Below, piece after piece: positions 1 to 7,566 of a stretch of DNA of 23,450 nucleotides. The DNA comes from Xanthobacteraceae bacterium (GTDB lineage Bacteria > Pseudomonadota > Alphaproteobacteria > Rhizobiales > Xanthobacteraceae). Position 1 is the first letter of the stretch. Each line of letters opens with the position of its first letter. The notes under the pieces were generated by a model. It saw only the letters and a program-made list of their open reading frames with translations. It made no database searches and had not been told where the DNA came from. The position numbers and the translations under genes are program-made. The stretch spans positions 1 through 23,450 of the forward strand of contig JAICQA010000007.1 of the NCBI GenBank assembly GCA_025929595.1. The letters are read 5' to 3'.

Positions 1-248
1 GCAAGGAATATCAGATGCTGGAGCTGCTCTCGCTCCGCAAAGGCACCACGCTCACCAAGGAGATGTTCCTCAACCATCTCTATGGCGGCATGGACGAGCC
101 GGAGCTCAAGATCATCGACGTCTTCATCTGCAAGCTCCGCAAAAAACTCGCCAACGCTTCGCAAGGCAAGAATTACATCGAGACCGTCTGGGGCCGTGGC
201 TACGTGCTGCGCGAACCGGTCGACGACGAAGCAAGAATTCCAGCCTGA
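1..248 (+). CDS. ctrA: Cell-cycle response regulator CtrA, C-terminal part (5' truncated)
   Basis: Only the last roughly 80 residues are present. The gene enters from the left edge (first full codon at base 3) and stops with TGA at 246-248. The visible part is the OmpR/PhoB-type winged-helix DNA-binding domain, with the near-invariant CtrA stretch LELLSLRKGTTLTKEMFLNH, then GGMDEPELKIIDVFICKLRKK and the wing GRGYVLREP. In alphaproteobacteria CtrA is the master regulator of cell cycle, motility and envelope genes. It binds TTAA-type sites and is phosphorylated through CckA-ChpT. The receiver domain and promoter lie outside the window. chpT lies about 19 kb downstream here. The identification rests on near-identity of the remembered family sequence in this domain. 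Confidence 0.93.
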   Translation, partial: KEYQMLELLSLRKGTTLTKEMFLNHLYGGMDEPELKIIDVFICKLRKKLANASQGKNYIETVWGRGYVLREPVDDEARIPA

Positions 249-275
249 CGCTTCGCTCTTTGCTCAGAACAAACG

Positions 276-298
276 CCCCGCCGCAAGGCGGGGTTTTT
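276..298 (+). terminator. Rho-independent terminator of ctrA
   Basis: A perfect 7-bp GC stem, CCCCGCC (276-282) and GGCGGGG (287-293), closes a GCAA tetraloop and is followed by five T (294-298). It starts 28 bases after the ctrA stop, so it is a textbook intrinsic terminator for that transcript. Confidence 0.92.
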
Positions 299-306
299 GT
301 TTGGGC

Positions 307-427
307 ACCTCATCCTTCGAGACGCCCGCAGCCGCTTCGCGTCTGCGGGCTCCTCAGGACGAGGCTTGAGCAAAATTTCGAACTCATCCTGAGGAGGGCG
401 CGCAGCGCCCGTCTCGAAGGATGAGGT
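307..427. repeat. Long imperfect inverted intergenic repeat
   Basis: The outer arms are perfect 18-base reverse complements: ACCTCATCCTTCGAGACG (307-324) and CGTCTCGAAGGATGAGGT (410-427). Inner arms around 350-364 (CTCCTCAGGACGAG) and 383-396 (CTCATCCTGAGGAG) pair with one mismatch, and the arms hold smaller CG-rich palindromes. The whole could fold into one long branched hairpin. I recall this type of sequence as a dispersed intergenic repeat in Bradyrhizobium-like genomes. It separates the ctrA terminator from the convergent gene at 434. Confidence 0.8.
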
Positions 428-433
428 CGTGGC

Positions 434-1300
434 TCAGCTAAACGCCGCCTTGTGGTCCTCGACGAACTGCCGCGTCAATATCGGCTCGCGTCCGAGGATG
501 TCGCGGATCGGCTGCGGATGCGCTTGGGAAAAGCCGCCGTTGGCGGCGAGGCGGGCGATCACGAGTTGATGGTTGATCAGCCAATCGGGCAGGCCGCGCG
601 CCTTGAGCGCGGCTTCCGCCTGCTCGAAGGTAACGCCGATATAGTTGATCGTGCGCCCCAGCACCGCCGAGAAGTCCCGCGCGAAGGCCGCATAGGTTGA
701 GGCCGGGCCGCTGTATTCGATGGTCTTGCCGACGTATCGCTCGGCATTCTTGACGACATGCGCCCCAACCGCGCCCACATCGCGCGTATCGACGAAGGAA
801 AGCGGCAGGTCGGGCGCGAACGGCAGTGCGATCTTGCTGTCGTTCTTGATCAGCGCGGCCTGCGCCAGCACGTTCCGCATGAAGAGGCCGGGCCGCAGGA
901 TCGTCCAGCCGAGCCCGCTCTCGCGGATCGCCTGCTCAACCATGTGATGCCCGCGGCCGACGGGCGTTTCGGAATCCGCCGTCGCCATCGACGCTCCGCC
1001 CGACACCTTGACGATGAACTTCGCGCCCGCGGCCTTGGCGGCCTCGACGATGTTGAGTTGCTGCTCGCCCGACTGCGGATTGTGGCCGGTGACGATGAAG
1101 ACGCGATCCACGCCCTTCAGCGCCTTCTCAAGCGACGCACGGTCGGTGACTTCGGCAACGGCTACGCGCGCATCTGCGCTGAGCACGTCTTTCGCCTTGT
1201 CGGCATTGCGCACGACGCACAGCGGGTTCTCGCCGAGCGCACGCAATTCCTTCACGGCCGCGCGTCCGCTGTTTCCCGTGGCTCCGACGACTGCGATCAT
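434..1300 (-). CDS. NmrA-like NAD(P)-binding protein (atypical SDR)
   Basis: A 288-residue Rossmann-fold protein of the atypical short-chain dehydrogenase (NmrA/NAD(P)H-binding) family. The N-terminus MIAVVGATGNSGRAAVKEL carries the GxxGxxG nucleotide-binding loop right at the start. TILRPGLFMRNVL and SFVDTRDVGAVGA are typical mid-protein blocks. The canonical YxxxK of classical SDRs is absent, as is normal for this group. Members are redox sensors, quinone reductases or epimerase-like enzymes, and the substrate cannot be told from sequence. I chose the ATG at 1300 because GGGGGAGA precedes it, although an in-frame ATG lies six codons upstream at 1318. It is transcribed towards ctrA and appears monocistronic, set off from its upstream neighbour by a repeat. 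Confidence 0.85.
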   Translation of the reverse strand: MIAVVGATGNSGRAAVKELRALGENPLCVVRNADKAKDVLSADARVAVAEVTDRASLEKALKGVDRVFIVTGHNPQSGEQQLNIVEAAKAAGAKFIVKVSGGASMATADSETPVGRGHHMVEQAIRESGLGWTILRPGLFMRNVLAQAALIKNDSKIALPFAPDLPLSFVDTRDVGAVGAHVVKNAERYVGKTIEYSGPASTYAAFARDFSAVLGRTINYIGVTFEQAEAALKARGLPDWLINHQLVIARLAANGGFSQAHPQPIRDILGREPILTRQFVEDHKAAFS

Positions 1301-1301
1301 G

Positions 1302-1309
1302 TCTCCCCC
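1302..1309 (-). promoter_or_regulatory. Ribosome binding site deciding the NmrA-like start
   Basis: GGGGGAGA on the minus strand lies one base from the ATG at 1300, its purine core centred about 6 bases upstream. It would fall inside the coding region if the upstream ATG at 1318 were used, so it favours the shorter protein. Confidence 0.55.
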
Positions 1310-1319
1310 GTTTTTCATT

Positions 1320-1423
1320 CATCGTCGTCCCGGCCGGGACCGCAAGGCCGCGAGCCGGGACCGTTCGAGTATACAGATAACGGTTCCGGATCGCGCCTGA
1401 CGGCGCGTCCGGGACGACGGTGT
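1320..1423. repeat. Palindromic intergenic repeat, GTCGTCCCGG type
   Basis: The gap between the two minus-strand genes begins with TCGTCGTCCCGG (from 1321) and ends with CCGGGACGACGG (to about 1422), which are reverse-complementary ends. Between them are further GC palindromes such as GACGGCGCGTC. This resembles the compact dispersed repeats of Bradyrhizobium-like genomes. A related partial copy lies at 4130-4170. Confidence 0.7.
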
Positions 1424-1427
1424 AGTC

Positions 1428-2558
1428 TTACGCGTCGAGCCGGCCCCAGACGTCCTTGGCCACCTGCACGCAGTGCATGAGCTTCTGGAATTGGCCCTCG
1501 GGCGAAATGACGTTGCCCTCGGACGTGGACGAGAAGCCGCATTGCGGGCTGATCGCGAGTTGCTCGAGCGGCACGATCTTCGACGCCTCGTCGATGCGGC
1601 GCTTGAGCATGTCCTTGGGCTCAAGATCGGCGGTCTTCGACGTAACGAGACCGAGCACCGCGATCTTGCCCTTGGGCAGGAAGCGCATCGGTTTGAAGTC
1701 GCCCGAACGCTCGTCGTCGTATTCGAGGAAGTAGCCGTCGACACCAATCTCGCTCAGGAGAATCTCGGCCACCGGCTCATAGCCGCCCTCGCTCAGCCAC
1801 GAACTCTGATAGTTGCCGCGGCAGAGGTGGATGCAGACCTTCATGTCCTTCGGCCGGTTTTTGATCGCGTCGTTGATCAGCTTCGCCGAGATGCGCGCCA
1901 TCTTCTGCGTATCCTCATTGCTGCGGCCGAAGGCGGCGCCGATCTTCTCGTCGCACAGGAACGCGAGGAAGGTGTCGTCGAGCTGCAGATACTTGCAGCC
2001 CGCCTTGCCGAGGTCCTCAATCTCCTCCGCATAGACTTTCGCGAGATCATCGAAGAACTGCTCGGGGTCTTTATAAATGCTGCGGTCGATCACCTTCTCG
2101 CCGCCCTGCACGATCATCATCGAGGGCGACGGGATACAGACCTTGGCGGTGCGGCTCGTCGTCGATTTCAGATATTCGAAGTCCTTGACCTGAATCGGAT
2201 GCGTGCGCTTGAGCCGGCCGGTGATCTTCACCTCCGGCGGCACCCATTCGAGTTCGACGCCGTCGTGCCGGTGCCAGTGCAACGGCAGGTTACCTTCCTC
2301 GAATTCGACGCCGCCGATCTCGGTGAGGAAGTCGAGATGCCAGTATTCGCGCCGGAGCTCGCCGTCGGTGATGCCCATCAGCCCCGCGTTCTCCTGCATC
2401 TGCGCGACCTCAGCGATGCTCTCATCCTCGATCTTGCGCAGCGCTTCCTTGGTGATGTTCTTGCGCAACGCCTTGTCGCGCGCCTTCTGCAAACGCGGCG
2501 GCCGGAGCAGGCTGCCAACATGGTCGGCACGAAACGGTCCGCTGAGTGTCCCCGTCAT
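1428..2558 (-). CDS. Cobalamin-independent methionine synthase family protein (MetE C-terminal type)
   Basis: A 376-residue protein matching the catalytic half of MetE (COG0620), the zinc-dependent methyltransferase that methylates homocysteine or related thiols. The zinc ligands are recognisable: H244 and C246 in VCIHLCRGNY, E279 in YFLEYDDERSGDF and C340 in AISPQCGFSS. The N-terminus (FRADHVGSLLRPPRL) is typical of stand-alone versions. It lacks the N-terminal MetE half, so the methyl donor and acceptor may differ from those of true MetE. Some homologues are annotated as 5-methyltetrahydropteroyltriglutamate-homocysteine methyltransferases, others as demethylases or vinyl-thioether hydrolase-like enzymes. 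The start is supported by GGGAGAGACGCC before the ATG. It is divergent from the dehydrogenase at 2752 across about 190 bp in which I see no clear operator. Confidence 0.85.
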   Translation of the reverse strand: MTGTLSGPFRADHVGSLLRPPRLQKARDKALRKNITKEALRKIEDESIAEVAQMQENAGLMGITDGELRREYWHLDFLTEIGGVEFEEGNLPLHWHRHDGVELEWVPPEVKITGRLKRTHPIQVKDFEYLKSTTSRTAKVCIPSPSMMIVQGGEKVIDRSIYKDPEQFFDDLAKVYAEEIEDLGKAGCKYLQLDDTFLAFLCDEKIGAAFGRSNEDTQKMARISAKLINDAIKNRPKDMKVCIHLCRGNYQSSWLSEGGYEPVAEILLSEIGVDGYFLEYDDERSGDFKPMRFLPKGKIAVLGLVTSKTADLEPKDMLKRRIDEASKIVPLEQLAISPQCGFSSTSEGNVISPEGQFQKLMHCVQVAKDVWGRLDA

Positions 2559-2751
2559 GGCGTCTCTCCCGGTGTTCTGCCTTTATGGCTTGTCGGCAAT
2601 TCTAGGCAGTCGCGGGGCGCTCTGAGAACGACAGCCAGCCGCCCCATCGAAAATTTTCCGCGAGGTTCACGGATGGGCGAGTGCCCCGGCCGGGATAGGA
2701 ACATTCATGCGCGGGCCCGGTTAGTCCTCTGCTGTAGCGCGAGGAAACGCC

Positions 2752-4125
2752 ATGCCGCACGCCTGTCTCACCCTCTCTCTAGCCACCGCAATGCTCGCCA
2801 TTTTGGCCGTCGTCCCGGCCGCGACCCAGGAGCGAGCCGCCGCCGGCAAGGCGGACCAGGAGGCAGGGCCGACCGGACCGGGCTATGGCCCCTCGCCCGA
2901 CGTCTCCAACCCCCAAAAGGGCGGCATCCTGCCGACGATCGCCTGGGCCAGGGTCGAGCCCTGGCCGCAGGGCAAGCAGCCGGTCGCCGGCAAGGGCCTG
3001 ACGGTGCAGGCCTTCGCCAAGGACCTCGCCCATCCGCGCTGGCTCTACGTGCTGCCGAACGGCGACGTGTTGGCGGCCGAGGCCGCGAGCACGCCGTCGG
3101 AATCCTGGTCGCCGCGAGCGATGTTTCAGAACTACGTCATGCGGCAGGTGCGTTCCATTTCCGAGAGCGCCAACCGCATCACGCTGCTGCGCGACACGAA
3201 TAAGGACGGGGTCGCGGACGAACGGCACGTATTTCTCGAAAATCTGAATCAGCCGTTCGGCATGGCGCTGATCGGCGACCGCTTCTATGTCGCGAACACC
3301 GACGCCGTCGTCATGTATCCCTACAAGGAAGGCGAGACGAAGATCGTCGCCGAAGGCAAGAAGTTGATGAGCCTGAAGGTCGGCCATCACTGGACGCGCA
3401 ACATCCTGCCCTCGAAGGATGGCAAGAAGCTCTACGTGACCGTCGGCTCCGGCAGCAACATCGCGGAGAAAGGCCAGGCGGAAGAAGCCGACCGCGCCGC
3501 GATCCACGAACTCGATCTCGAAACCGGCAGGTCGCGTCTCTTCGCCGGCGGCCTGCGCAACCCGAACGGCATGGGCTGGGAGCCGCAGACCGGCGTGCTC
3601 TGGACCTCTGTGAACGAGCGCGACGAACTCGGCGACGTCCTGCCGCCCGACTACATCACTTCGGTGCAGGACGGCGGCTTCTACGGCTGGCCGTGGAGTT
3701 ACTGGGGCAAGAACGTCGACGACCGCGTGCAGCCGCAGAACAAGGAGATGGTCGCGAAATCGATCACGCCCGACTACGCCCTCGGCGGACACACCTCCGC
3801 CATCGGCATGACCTTCGACGAGAATTCGAAGCTGCCCGATCCCTACAAGGGCGGCGCCTTTGTCGGCCTGCACGGTTCGTGGAATCGCTCGAACCTCGAG
3901 GGCTATCGCGTCATCTTTATCGCGTTCAAGGACGGCAAGCCGCAGGGCATGCCGGTCGATGTGCTGCATGGCTTCCTGCAAGGCGACGGCGACATCTCGC
4001 ACGGCCGGCCCGTCGGCGTGACGTTCGACCAATCGGGCGCGCTGCTCGTGGCCGACGACGCCGGCAATGCCATCTGGCGGGTCACCGGCGAGGCTGCGGT
4101 CAGCCGGGCAAAGCCGCAGAATTAG
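2752..4125 (+). CDS. Secreted glucose/sorbosone dehydrogenase family protein
   Basis: A 457-residue beta-propeller protein of the soluble quinoprotein glucose/L-sorbosone dehydrogenase family. A signal peptide is visible (hydrophobic LATAMLAILAVVPAATQ, cleavage around residue 26), so it should act in the periplasm. Propeller signatures include FGMALIGDRFYVANTDAVV, LRNPNGMGWEPQTGVLW, the DGGFYGWPWSYWG block, HTSAIGMTFDEN, GLHGSWNRS and a final VGVTFDQSGALLVADDAGN. Family members oxidise sugars or sugar aldehydes with PQQ, but many homologues have no tested activity, so substrate and cofactor are inferred only. AGGA lies 7 bases before the ATG. No PQQ biosynthesis gene is in the window. The product is followed closely by a repeat and a small membrane protein on the same strand. 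Confidence 0.85.
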   Translation: MPHACLTLSLATAMLAILAVVPAATQERAAAGKADQEAGPTGPGYGPSPDVSNPQKGGILPTIAWARVEPWPQGKQPVAGKGLTVQAFAKDLAHPRWLYVLPNGDVLAAEAASTPSESWSPRAMFQNYVMRQVRSISESANRITLLRDTNKDGVADERHVFLENLNQPFGMALIGDRFYVANTDAVVMYPYKEGETKIVAEGKKLMSLKVGHHWTRNILPSKDGKKLYVTVGSGSNIAEKGQAEEADRAAIHELDLETGRSRLFAGGLRNPNGMGWEPQTGVLWTSVNERDELGDVLPPDYITSVQDGGFYGWPWSYWGKNVDDRVQPQNKEMVAKSITPDYALGGHTSAIGMTFDENSKLPDPYKGGAFVGLHGSWNRSNLEGYRVIFIAFKDGKPQGMPVDVLHGFLQGDGDISHGRPVGVTFDQSGALLVADDAGNAIWRVTGEAAVSRAKPQN

Positions 4126-4130
4126 CCGTC

Positions 4131-4170
4131 GTCCCGGGCCAACGGCGCGTAGCGCCGTGAGACCCGGGAT
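4131..4170. repeat. Nested palindrome, partial GTCGTCCCGG-type repeat
   Basis: The outer arms are TCCCGGG (4132-4138) and CCCGGGA (4163-4169). The inner arms ACGGCGC (4142-4148) and GCGCCGT (4152-4158) enclose GTA. It begins a few bases after the dehydrogenase stop and opens with CGTCGTCCCGGG, like the repeat at 1320. There is no T tract, so it is more likely a dispersed repeat or an RNA-processing hairpin than an intrinsic terminator. Confidence 0.7.
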
Positions 4171-4198
4171 CGTCAGAAGATTGCTGGCAACGATCCCG

Positions 4199-4660
4199 AT
4201 GAATACGCTGCAGCGCGCGAACATTTCAGGAGGCCTGGCGAGCGTCGCGATCGCTCTCACGCTTGCGGTGCTGGCCCGGCGCGAGGGCAAGCGCGCCTTG
4301 CAGCCGATCAACGCGACGAGCCATTGGCTGCACGGCAAGCCTGCCGGCCGCGTGCGGAAGGCCGATGCCTCCCATACGCTGGTCGGCTACCTGACCCACC
4401 ATGCGTCGGCGGTCTTCTGGGCGTATCTCTTTGAGCGCTGGCTCGGCAGACGGCGGCGGGGAATTCTCGCCGTCGTGCCGCGCGCAGCGGCCATGTCCGG
4501 GATCGCCGCAGCGGTCGACTACGGAGTCGTGCCGCGCCGCCTGACGCCGGGTTGGGAACACGTCGTTTCCAACCGCTCCCTGAAGACCGCCTATGTCGTC
4601 ATGGGCCTCGCCCTGGCCGCAGGCGCGCTGCTGCAGGGACAATCGGGCAAACCCCGGTAG
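4199..4660 (+). CDS. Small predicted membrane protein of unknown function
   Basis: About 153 residues. Hydrophobic stretches (GGLASVAIALTLAVLA near the N-terminus, then VGYLTHHASAVFWAYLF, GILAVVPRAAAMSGIAAAV and AYVVMGLALAAGALLQG) suggest three or four membrane segments separated by basic loops. I do not recognise a named family. The start is uncertain: the ATG at 4199 has no good Shine-Dalgarno sequence and sits just after the repeat, while the reading frame stays open upstream into the end of the dehydrogenase gene. A good AGGAGG further down has no usable start codon after it. It ends 6 bases from the convergent VOC gene at 4667, so the two transcripts have no room for a terminator between them. 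Confidence 0.6.
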   Translation: MNTLQRANISGGLASVAIALTLAVLARREGKRALQPINATSHWLHGKPAGRVRKADASHTLVGYLTHHASAVFWAYLFERWLGRRRRGILAVVPRAAAMSGIAAAVDYGVVPRRLTPGWEHVVSNRSLKTAYVVMGLALAAGALLQGQSGKPR

Positions 4661-4666
4661 GTCCGC

Positions 4667-5044
4667 CTAGCCACTCACAACACAGAGCGTATTGCCGTCT
4701 GGATCCTTGAACCACGCGACCTTCATGCCGTCGCCGACATAGACGTCACCGTCGAGTTTCAGACCGGGCATGTCGTAATGCTCGAACGAAACGCCCTTGG
4801 ACTTCAGCTCCTTCACCGTCTTGTCGATGTCGTCGCCGAGCGTCCAGGTCATCGCAGTCGCCTTGTTGGTGCCGGCGAACTCGGAGCGATAGACGAGGAT
4901 ATCGGACTTGCCGCTTCTGAAAGTGACCACTTCGTCGCCGAACCGGCCGACTTCCTTCAGGCCCAGCGTGTCTTCGTAGAACTTCTTCGCCTTCGCCATG
5001 TCCTTCACGGGAATGTTGGCGGCGACATCCTTATTGGCGAGCAT
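4667..5044 (-). CDS. VOC family (glyoxalase/bleomycin-resistance fold) protein
   Basis: 125 residues in the vicinal-oxygen-chelate fold. NIPVKDMAKAKKFYEDTLGL opens the first beta-alpha-beta-beta-beta module, and WFKDPDGNTLCVVSG closes the second. Such proteins bind metals or small electrophilic or aromatic ligands and may be isomerases, dioxygenases or sequestering resistance proteins. The substrate is not predictable here. The ATG is preceded by AAGGAG with suitable spacing. It lies 39 bp behind the SDR gene on the same strand and is probably the last gene of the 16-gene ArsR-headed run. It is one of three VOC proteins in that run. Confidence 0.88.
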   Translation of the reverse strand: MLANKDVAANIPVKDMAKAKKFYEDTLGLKEVGRFGDEVVTFRSGKSDILVYRSEFAGTNKATAMTWTLGDDIDKTVKELKSKGVSFEHYDMPGLKLDGDVYVGDGMKVAWFKDPDGNTLCVVSG

Positions 5045-5083
5045 AGTCTGCTCCTTCGGTTGGCCCCCGAAACTTATGCGGTC

Positions 5084-5881
5084 CTAATCCACTAACGCGC
5101 CGCTGCTCATATTGATCACTGTTCCGGTCACCGCGGCAGCGCGATCGGAAGCCATGAACGCCGCCATGTCACCGACTTCAGCGAGCGTCGGCAACCGCTT
5201 GAGCAACGTCCCCTCCGCCGCACCGGCCAACATCTCATTGACCGACATTCCGGCTTTCGTGGCGATCGGCTCGAAGACCTTGCGACTATGCGAGCCCCTC
5301 GCGGACGCCTCGGGAATGGCATGAGGCATGATGCAGAGGACACGAATGCCGCTCGGCGCCAGTTCCGCCGCCAACAACCGGGAAAGCCCCTCTTTGGCTG
5401 CACAAGCTACGCCATAGCCGAGGTAGCCGGTGCCCGGCAGGCGCGATCCCGGCGTCGAGATCAGCAGAATGACGCCGGAGCGTTGCTTTGCCATATGCCG
5501 CGCGGCGGCCTTGGCGCTGATGAAATGCGCCCGGACGTAAGCATTGATCGGGTGCGCGAAGTCTTCGAGTGACAATTCGGCGAGCGGTGCCCCCTGCACA
5601 TGCAGGATGCCAATCGCGTTCAGCACGACGTCGATCGTGCCCGCCTTGCCCGCGACCGCGTCGATGTAGGTCTCGACCGCGCGCTCATCGAGCGCATCGA
5701 TTTCGGCGATGTCGGCCGTGCCGCCACTGGACCGGATTTCGTTCGCTACGCTCTCAAGTTTTGCGCGCGTGCGCCCGGCGAGGAAAACGCGCGCGCCCTC
5801 ACGGGCGAAGGCACGCGCCGCTGCACCGCCGATTGCACCACCGCCACCGAAGACGACTGCGGTCTTTTTCTCGAGCAGCAT
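5084..5881 (-). CDS. Divergent short-chain dehydrogenase/reductase
   Basis: 265 residues with the classical SDR layout: a glycine-rich cofactor loop (FGGGGAIGGAAARAF, residues 11-25), LNAIG at 87-91 in place of NNAG, and ISTPGSR at 141-147 where the catalytic Ser block sits. The expected YxxxK is not present: the candidate tyrosines are Y153 and Y156, the lysine is K163, and the position four before the lysine is alanine. C-terminal VTGTVINMSSGALVD is the usual SDR ending. It may be a non-catalytic or mechanistically altered member. GAGGGACAA precedes the ATG, which is 11 bases after the MFS stop, so the two are almost certainly co-transcribed. A long in-frame N-terminal extension antisense-free of stops was discarded because it overlaps the MFS gene. 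Confidence 0.88.
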   Translation of the reverse strand: MLLEKKTAVVFGGGGAIGGAAARAFAREGARVFLAGRTRAKLESVANEIRSSGGTADIAEIDALDERAVETYIDAVAGKAGTIDVVLNAIGILHVQGAPLAELSLEDFAHPINAYVRAHFISAKAAARHMAKQRSGVILLISTPGSRLPGTGYLGYGVACAAKEGLSRLLAAELAPSGIRVLCIMPHAIPEASARGSHSRKVFEPIATKAGMSVNEMLAGAAEGTLLKRLPTLAEVGDMAAFMASDRAAAVTGTVINMSSGALVD

Positions 5882-5892
5882 TTGTCCCTCGC

Positions 5893-7095
5893 CTATTCGG
5901 CCGGCTGCGGCAGCGCGCGCGGCAGGCCGAGCGTCACCCACGAAAGCAGGAGCGCCACAAGCCCGCACAGTGCGATCGCCGCCACCATCGGCAGTGTCGT
6001 GCCGTCGAAGAACCAGCTCACGAGGACAATCACGAGCCCGCCCGCGAGCATCTGAAGCGTTCCGCCAAGCGCCGACGCCATGCCGGCAATCGGCCCGTGA
6101 TCGTCGAGCGACAGCACCATCGTCGTGGGAATGACCAGGCCGAGGAAAGCGTTGCCGACGAACAGCATCGCGATCAAGACCGCGAGGTTGTCCACGCCCG
6201 CCGCGGTGACGGCAAACAGAAGCGTCATGACCGTGGCGAAGCAAGAGACGGCGACCGACACCGTGCGCGCCATGCCGAAGCGTTCGCCGAGCCTCGCCGC
6301 GAACTGCGACGCTCCGATGAAGCCCACGGCGTTGGCCGAGAAGGCGAAGCTGTACTGCGTTGGCGTCAGGCCGAAGTGCTCGATGTAAACGAATGACGAG
6401 CCGGCGAGGAACGCGAAGAAGCTCGCCATCGCAAAGCCGCCGATGAAGGTGAGGCCGAGGAAGCGCCCGTGACGCAAGAGCTGTCCGAAGCCGCCGGCGA
6501 CGCTGGCGAAGCTCGCGCGGACGCGCTCCTCCGGCGGCCGGGTTTCCGGCAGGAGAGTCGCCGTGAGCACGATCGAGAGCACCGAGGCGATGGCGACCGC
6601 GACAAACACGGCGCGCCACCCGAACGGCACGATCAGTGCGCTGCCCGCGAGTGGGGCGAGGATCGGCGATACGCTGAAGACAAGCATCACCATCGCCATC
6701 AGGCGCGTGGCCTCCGGGCCCGTGTGCAGGTCGCGGATCACCGCGCGCGGAATGACCATGACCGCCGCCGCGCCGATGCCCTGCACCGCACGGAAGAAGA
6801 TCAGCCACGCCACGGTCGGCGCCACGGCGCAGCCGATGGACCCCGCCAGGAAGACCGCGAGCCCGAAATAGAGTGGCGGCTTGCGCCCGACCATGTCGGC
6901 GACGGGGCCATAGACGAGCTGGCTCAGGCCGAATGCGATGAAGAACGCGGTCAGCGTCATCTGCGTCGCCGCCGTGGTCGCGGCGAGATCGGCCGCGATC
7001 GTTGGCAACGCCGGCAAATACATATCGATGGCGAACGGGCCGACGGCGGCGAGCAGACCGAGGACGATCGCGTTTCTGGCGAAATTAGAATTCAT
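5893..7095 (-). CDS. Bcr/CflA-type multidrug MFS transporter
   Basis: 400 residues with about 12 membrane segments. The N-terminal signature FAIDMYLPALPTIAADL after the first helix and the loop 2-3 motif GPVADMVGRKPPLY are hallmarks of the Bcr/CflA drug:H+ antiporter subfamily. Segment 4/5 reads RAVQGIGAAAVMVIPRAVIRD. It should export small hydrophobic or amphipathic compounds across the inner membrane. The start ATG at 7095 fits the usual N-terminus, but I see no strong ribosome binding site. The 48-bp gap to the upstream GFA gene is AT-richer than its surroundings and could hold a weak secondary promoter. Directly downstream is the SDR, and the pair suggests modification and export of the same class of compound. 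Confidence 0.92.
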   Translation of the reverse strand: MNSNFARNAIVLGLLAAVGPFAIDMYLPALPTIAADLAATTAATQMTLTAFFIAFGLSQLVYGPVADMVGRKPPLYFGLAVFLAGSIGCAVAPTVAWLIFFRAVQGIGAAAVMVIPRAVIRDLHTGPEATRLMAMVMLVFSVSPILAPLAGSALIVPFGWRAVFVAVAIASVLSIVLTATLLPETRPPEERVRASFASVAGGFGQLLRHGRFLGLTFIGGFAMASFFAFLAGSSFVYIEHFGLTPTQYSFAFSANAVGFIGASQFAARLGERFGMARTVSVAVSCFATVMTLLFAVTAAGVDNLAVLIAMLFVGNAFLGLVIPTTMVLSLDDHGPIAGMASALGGTLQMLAGGLVIVLVSWFFDGTTLPMVAAIALCGLVALLLSWVTLGLPRALPQPAE

Positions 7096-7143
7096 GACAA
7101 TACTTTTTCGTGTCCCGTTCGTAGTTTGGCTGTCTCGATCTTT

Positions 7144-7557
7144 TTAGAGATAGCGAGTTTCCGCGGGCTCCGATCCCCAGCGATTGTTGCGGCCGTCTTC
7201 AAAAGCTACCGGTGCTTGCGCGAGTTCTTCATCCGTGACGCCGTCGAGGCAGGCGACGTTCACCCCGTAGAACTTGCCGCCGAGCGCCTCGTGCTCGCCC
7301 GCGCCGAACGGCTTGATGCCACAGGTAGCGCAGAAATAGTGATGGATGCCGGCGCCCGTGTCTCCCTGAAAGCGATATTCGGTGAGCGCGTCGCCGCCGC
7401 GCAACAGACGAAAGTCGCTCGCCGGTACGACGATCTTCCAGAAGCGTCCCTTCATGCACATCGAGCAATTGCAGCGGCTCGTGCCGGCGGCAAGGTCGGC
7501 TTCGCAGGCAAAGCCGACGGCGCCGCAGTGGCAGGAGCCATGGAATGTTCGTCTCAT
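7144..7557 (-). CDS. GFA (glutathione-dependent formaldehyde-activating/CENP-V) family protein
   Basis: 137 residues with the two zinc sites of the GFA fold: SCHCG (C9, C11), RCNCSMC (C29, C31, C34) and CATCG (C76, C79). The name comes from Gfa, reported to promote formation of S-hydroxymethylglutathione, but most members have no proven activity. They are commonly found beside stress or detoxification genes. The start is supported by AGGAG before the ATG. The stop of the upstream SRPBCC gene is only 9 bp away, so the two are co-transcribed. The presence of a GST in the same run fits a glutathione-linked role, which is inference. Confidence 0.9.
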   Translation of the reverse strand: MRRTFHGSCHCGAVGFACEADLAAGTSRCNCSMCMKGRFWKIVVPASDFRLLRGGDALTEYRFQGDTGAGIHHYFCATCGIKPFGAGEHEALGGKFYGVNVACLDGVTDEELAQAPVAFEDGRNNRWGSEPAETRYL

Positions 7558-7566
7558 GCCCCGCTC

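Noticed and set aside
1473..3203. Long plus-strand open frame (576 codons) opposite the MetE-like gene
   Set aside because: It is antisense to a gene with intact zinc ligands, its product is rich in Arg, Ala, Leu and Glu without a recognisable fold, and it runs into the dehydrogenase gene in a different frame. It is a GC-rich shadow.
2779..4338. Long minus-strand open frame (519 codons) opposite the dehydrogenase
   Set aside because: It mirrors a clear secreted beta-propeller protein. The His/Asp/Val/Arg-rich product has no domain and no ribosome binding site.
5882..6808. N-terminal extension fusing the SDR to about 300 further residues
   Set aside because: The extension is out of frame with the MFS gene it overlaps and is Arg/Ala/Gly-rich. 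The ATG at 5881 has a good ribosome binding site.
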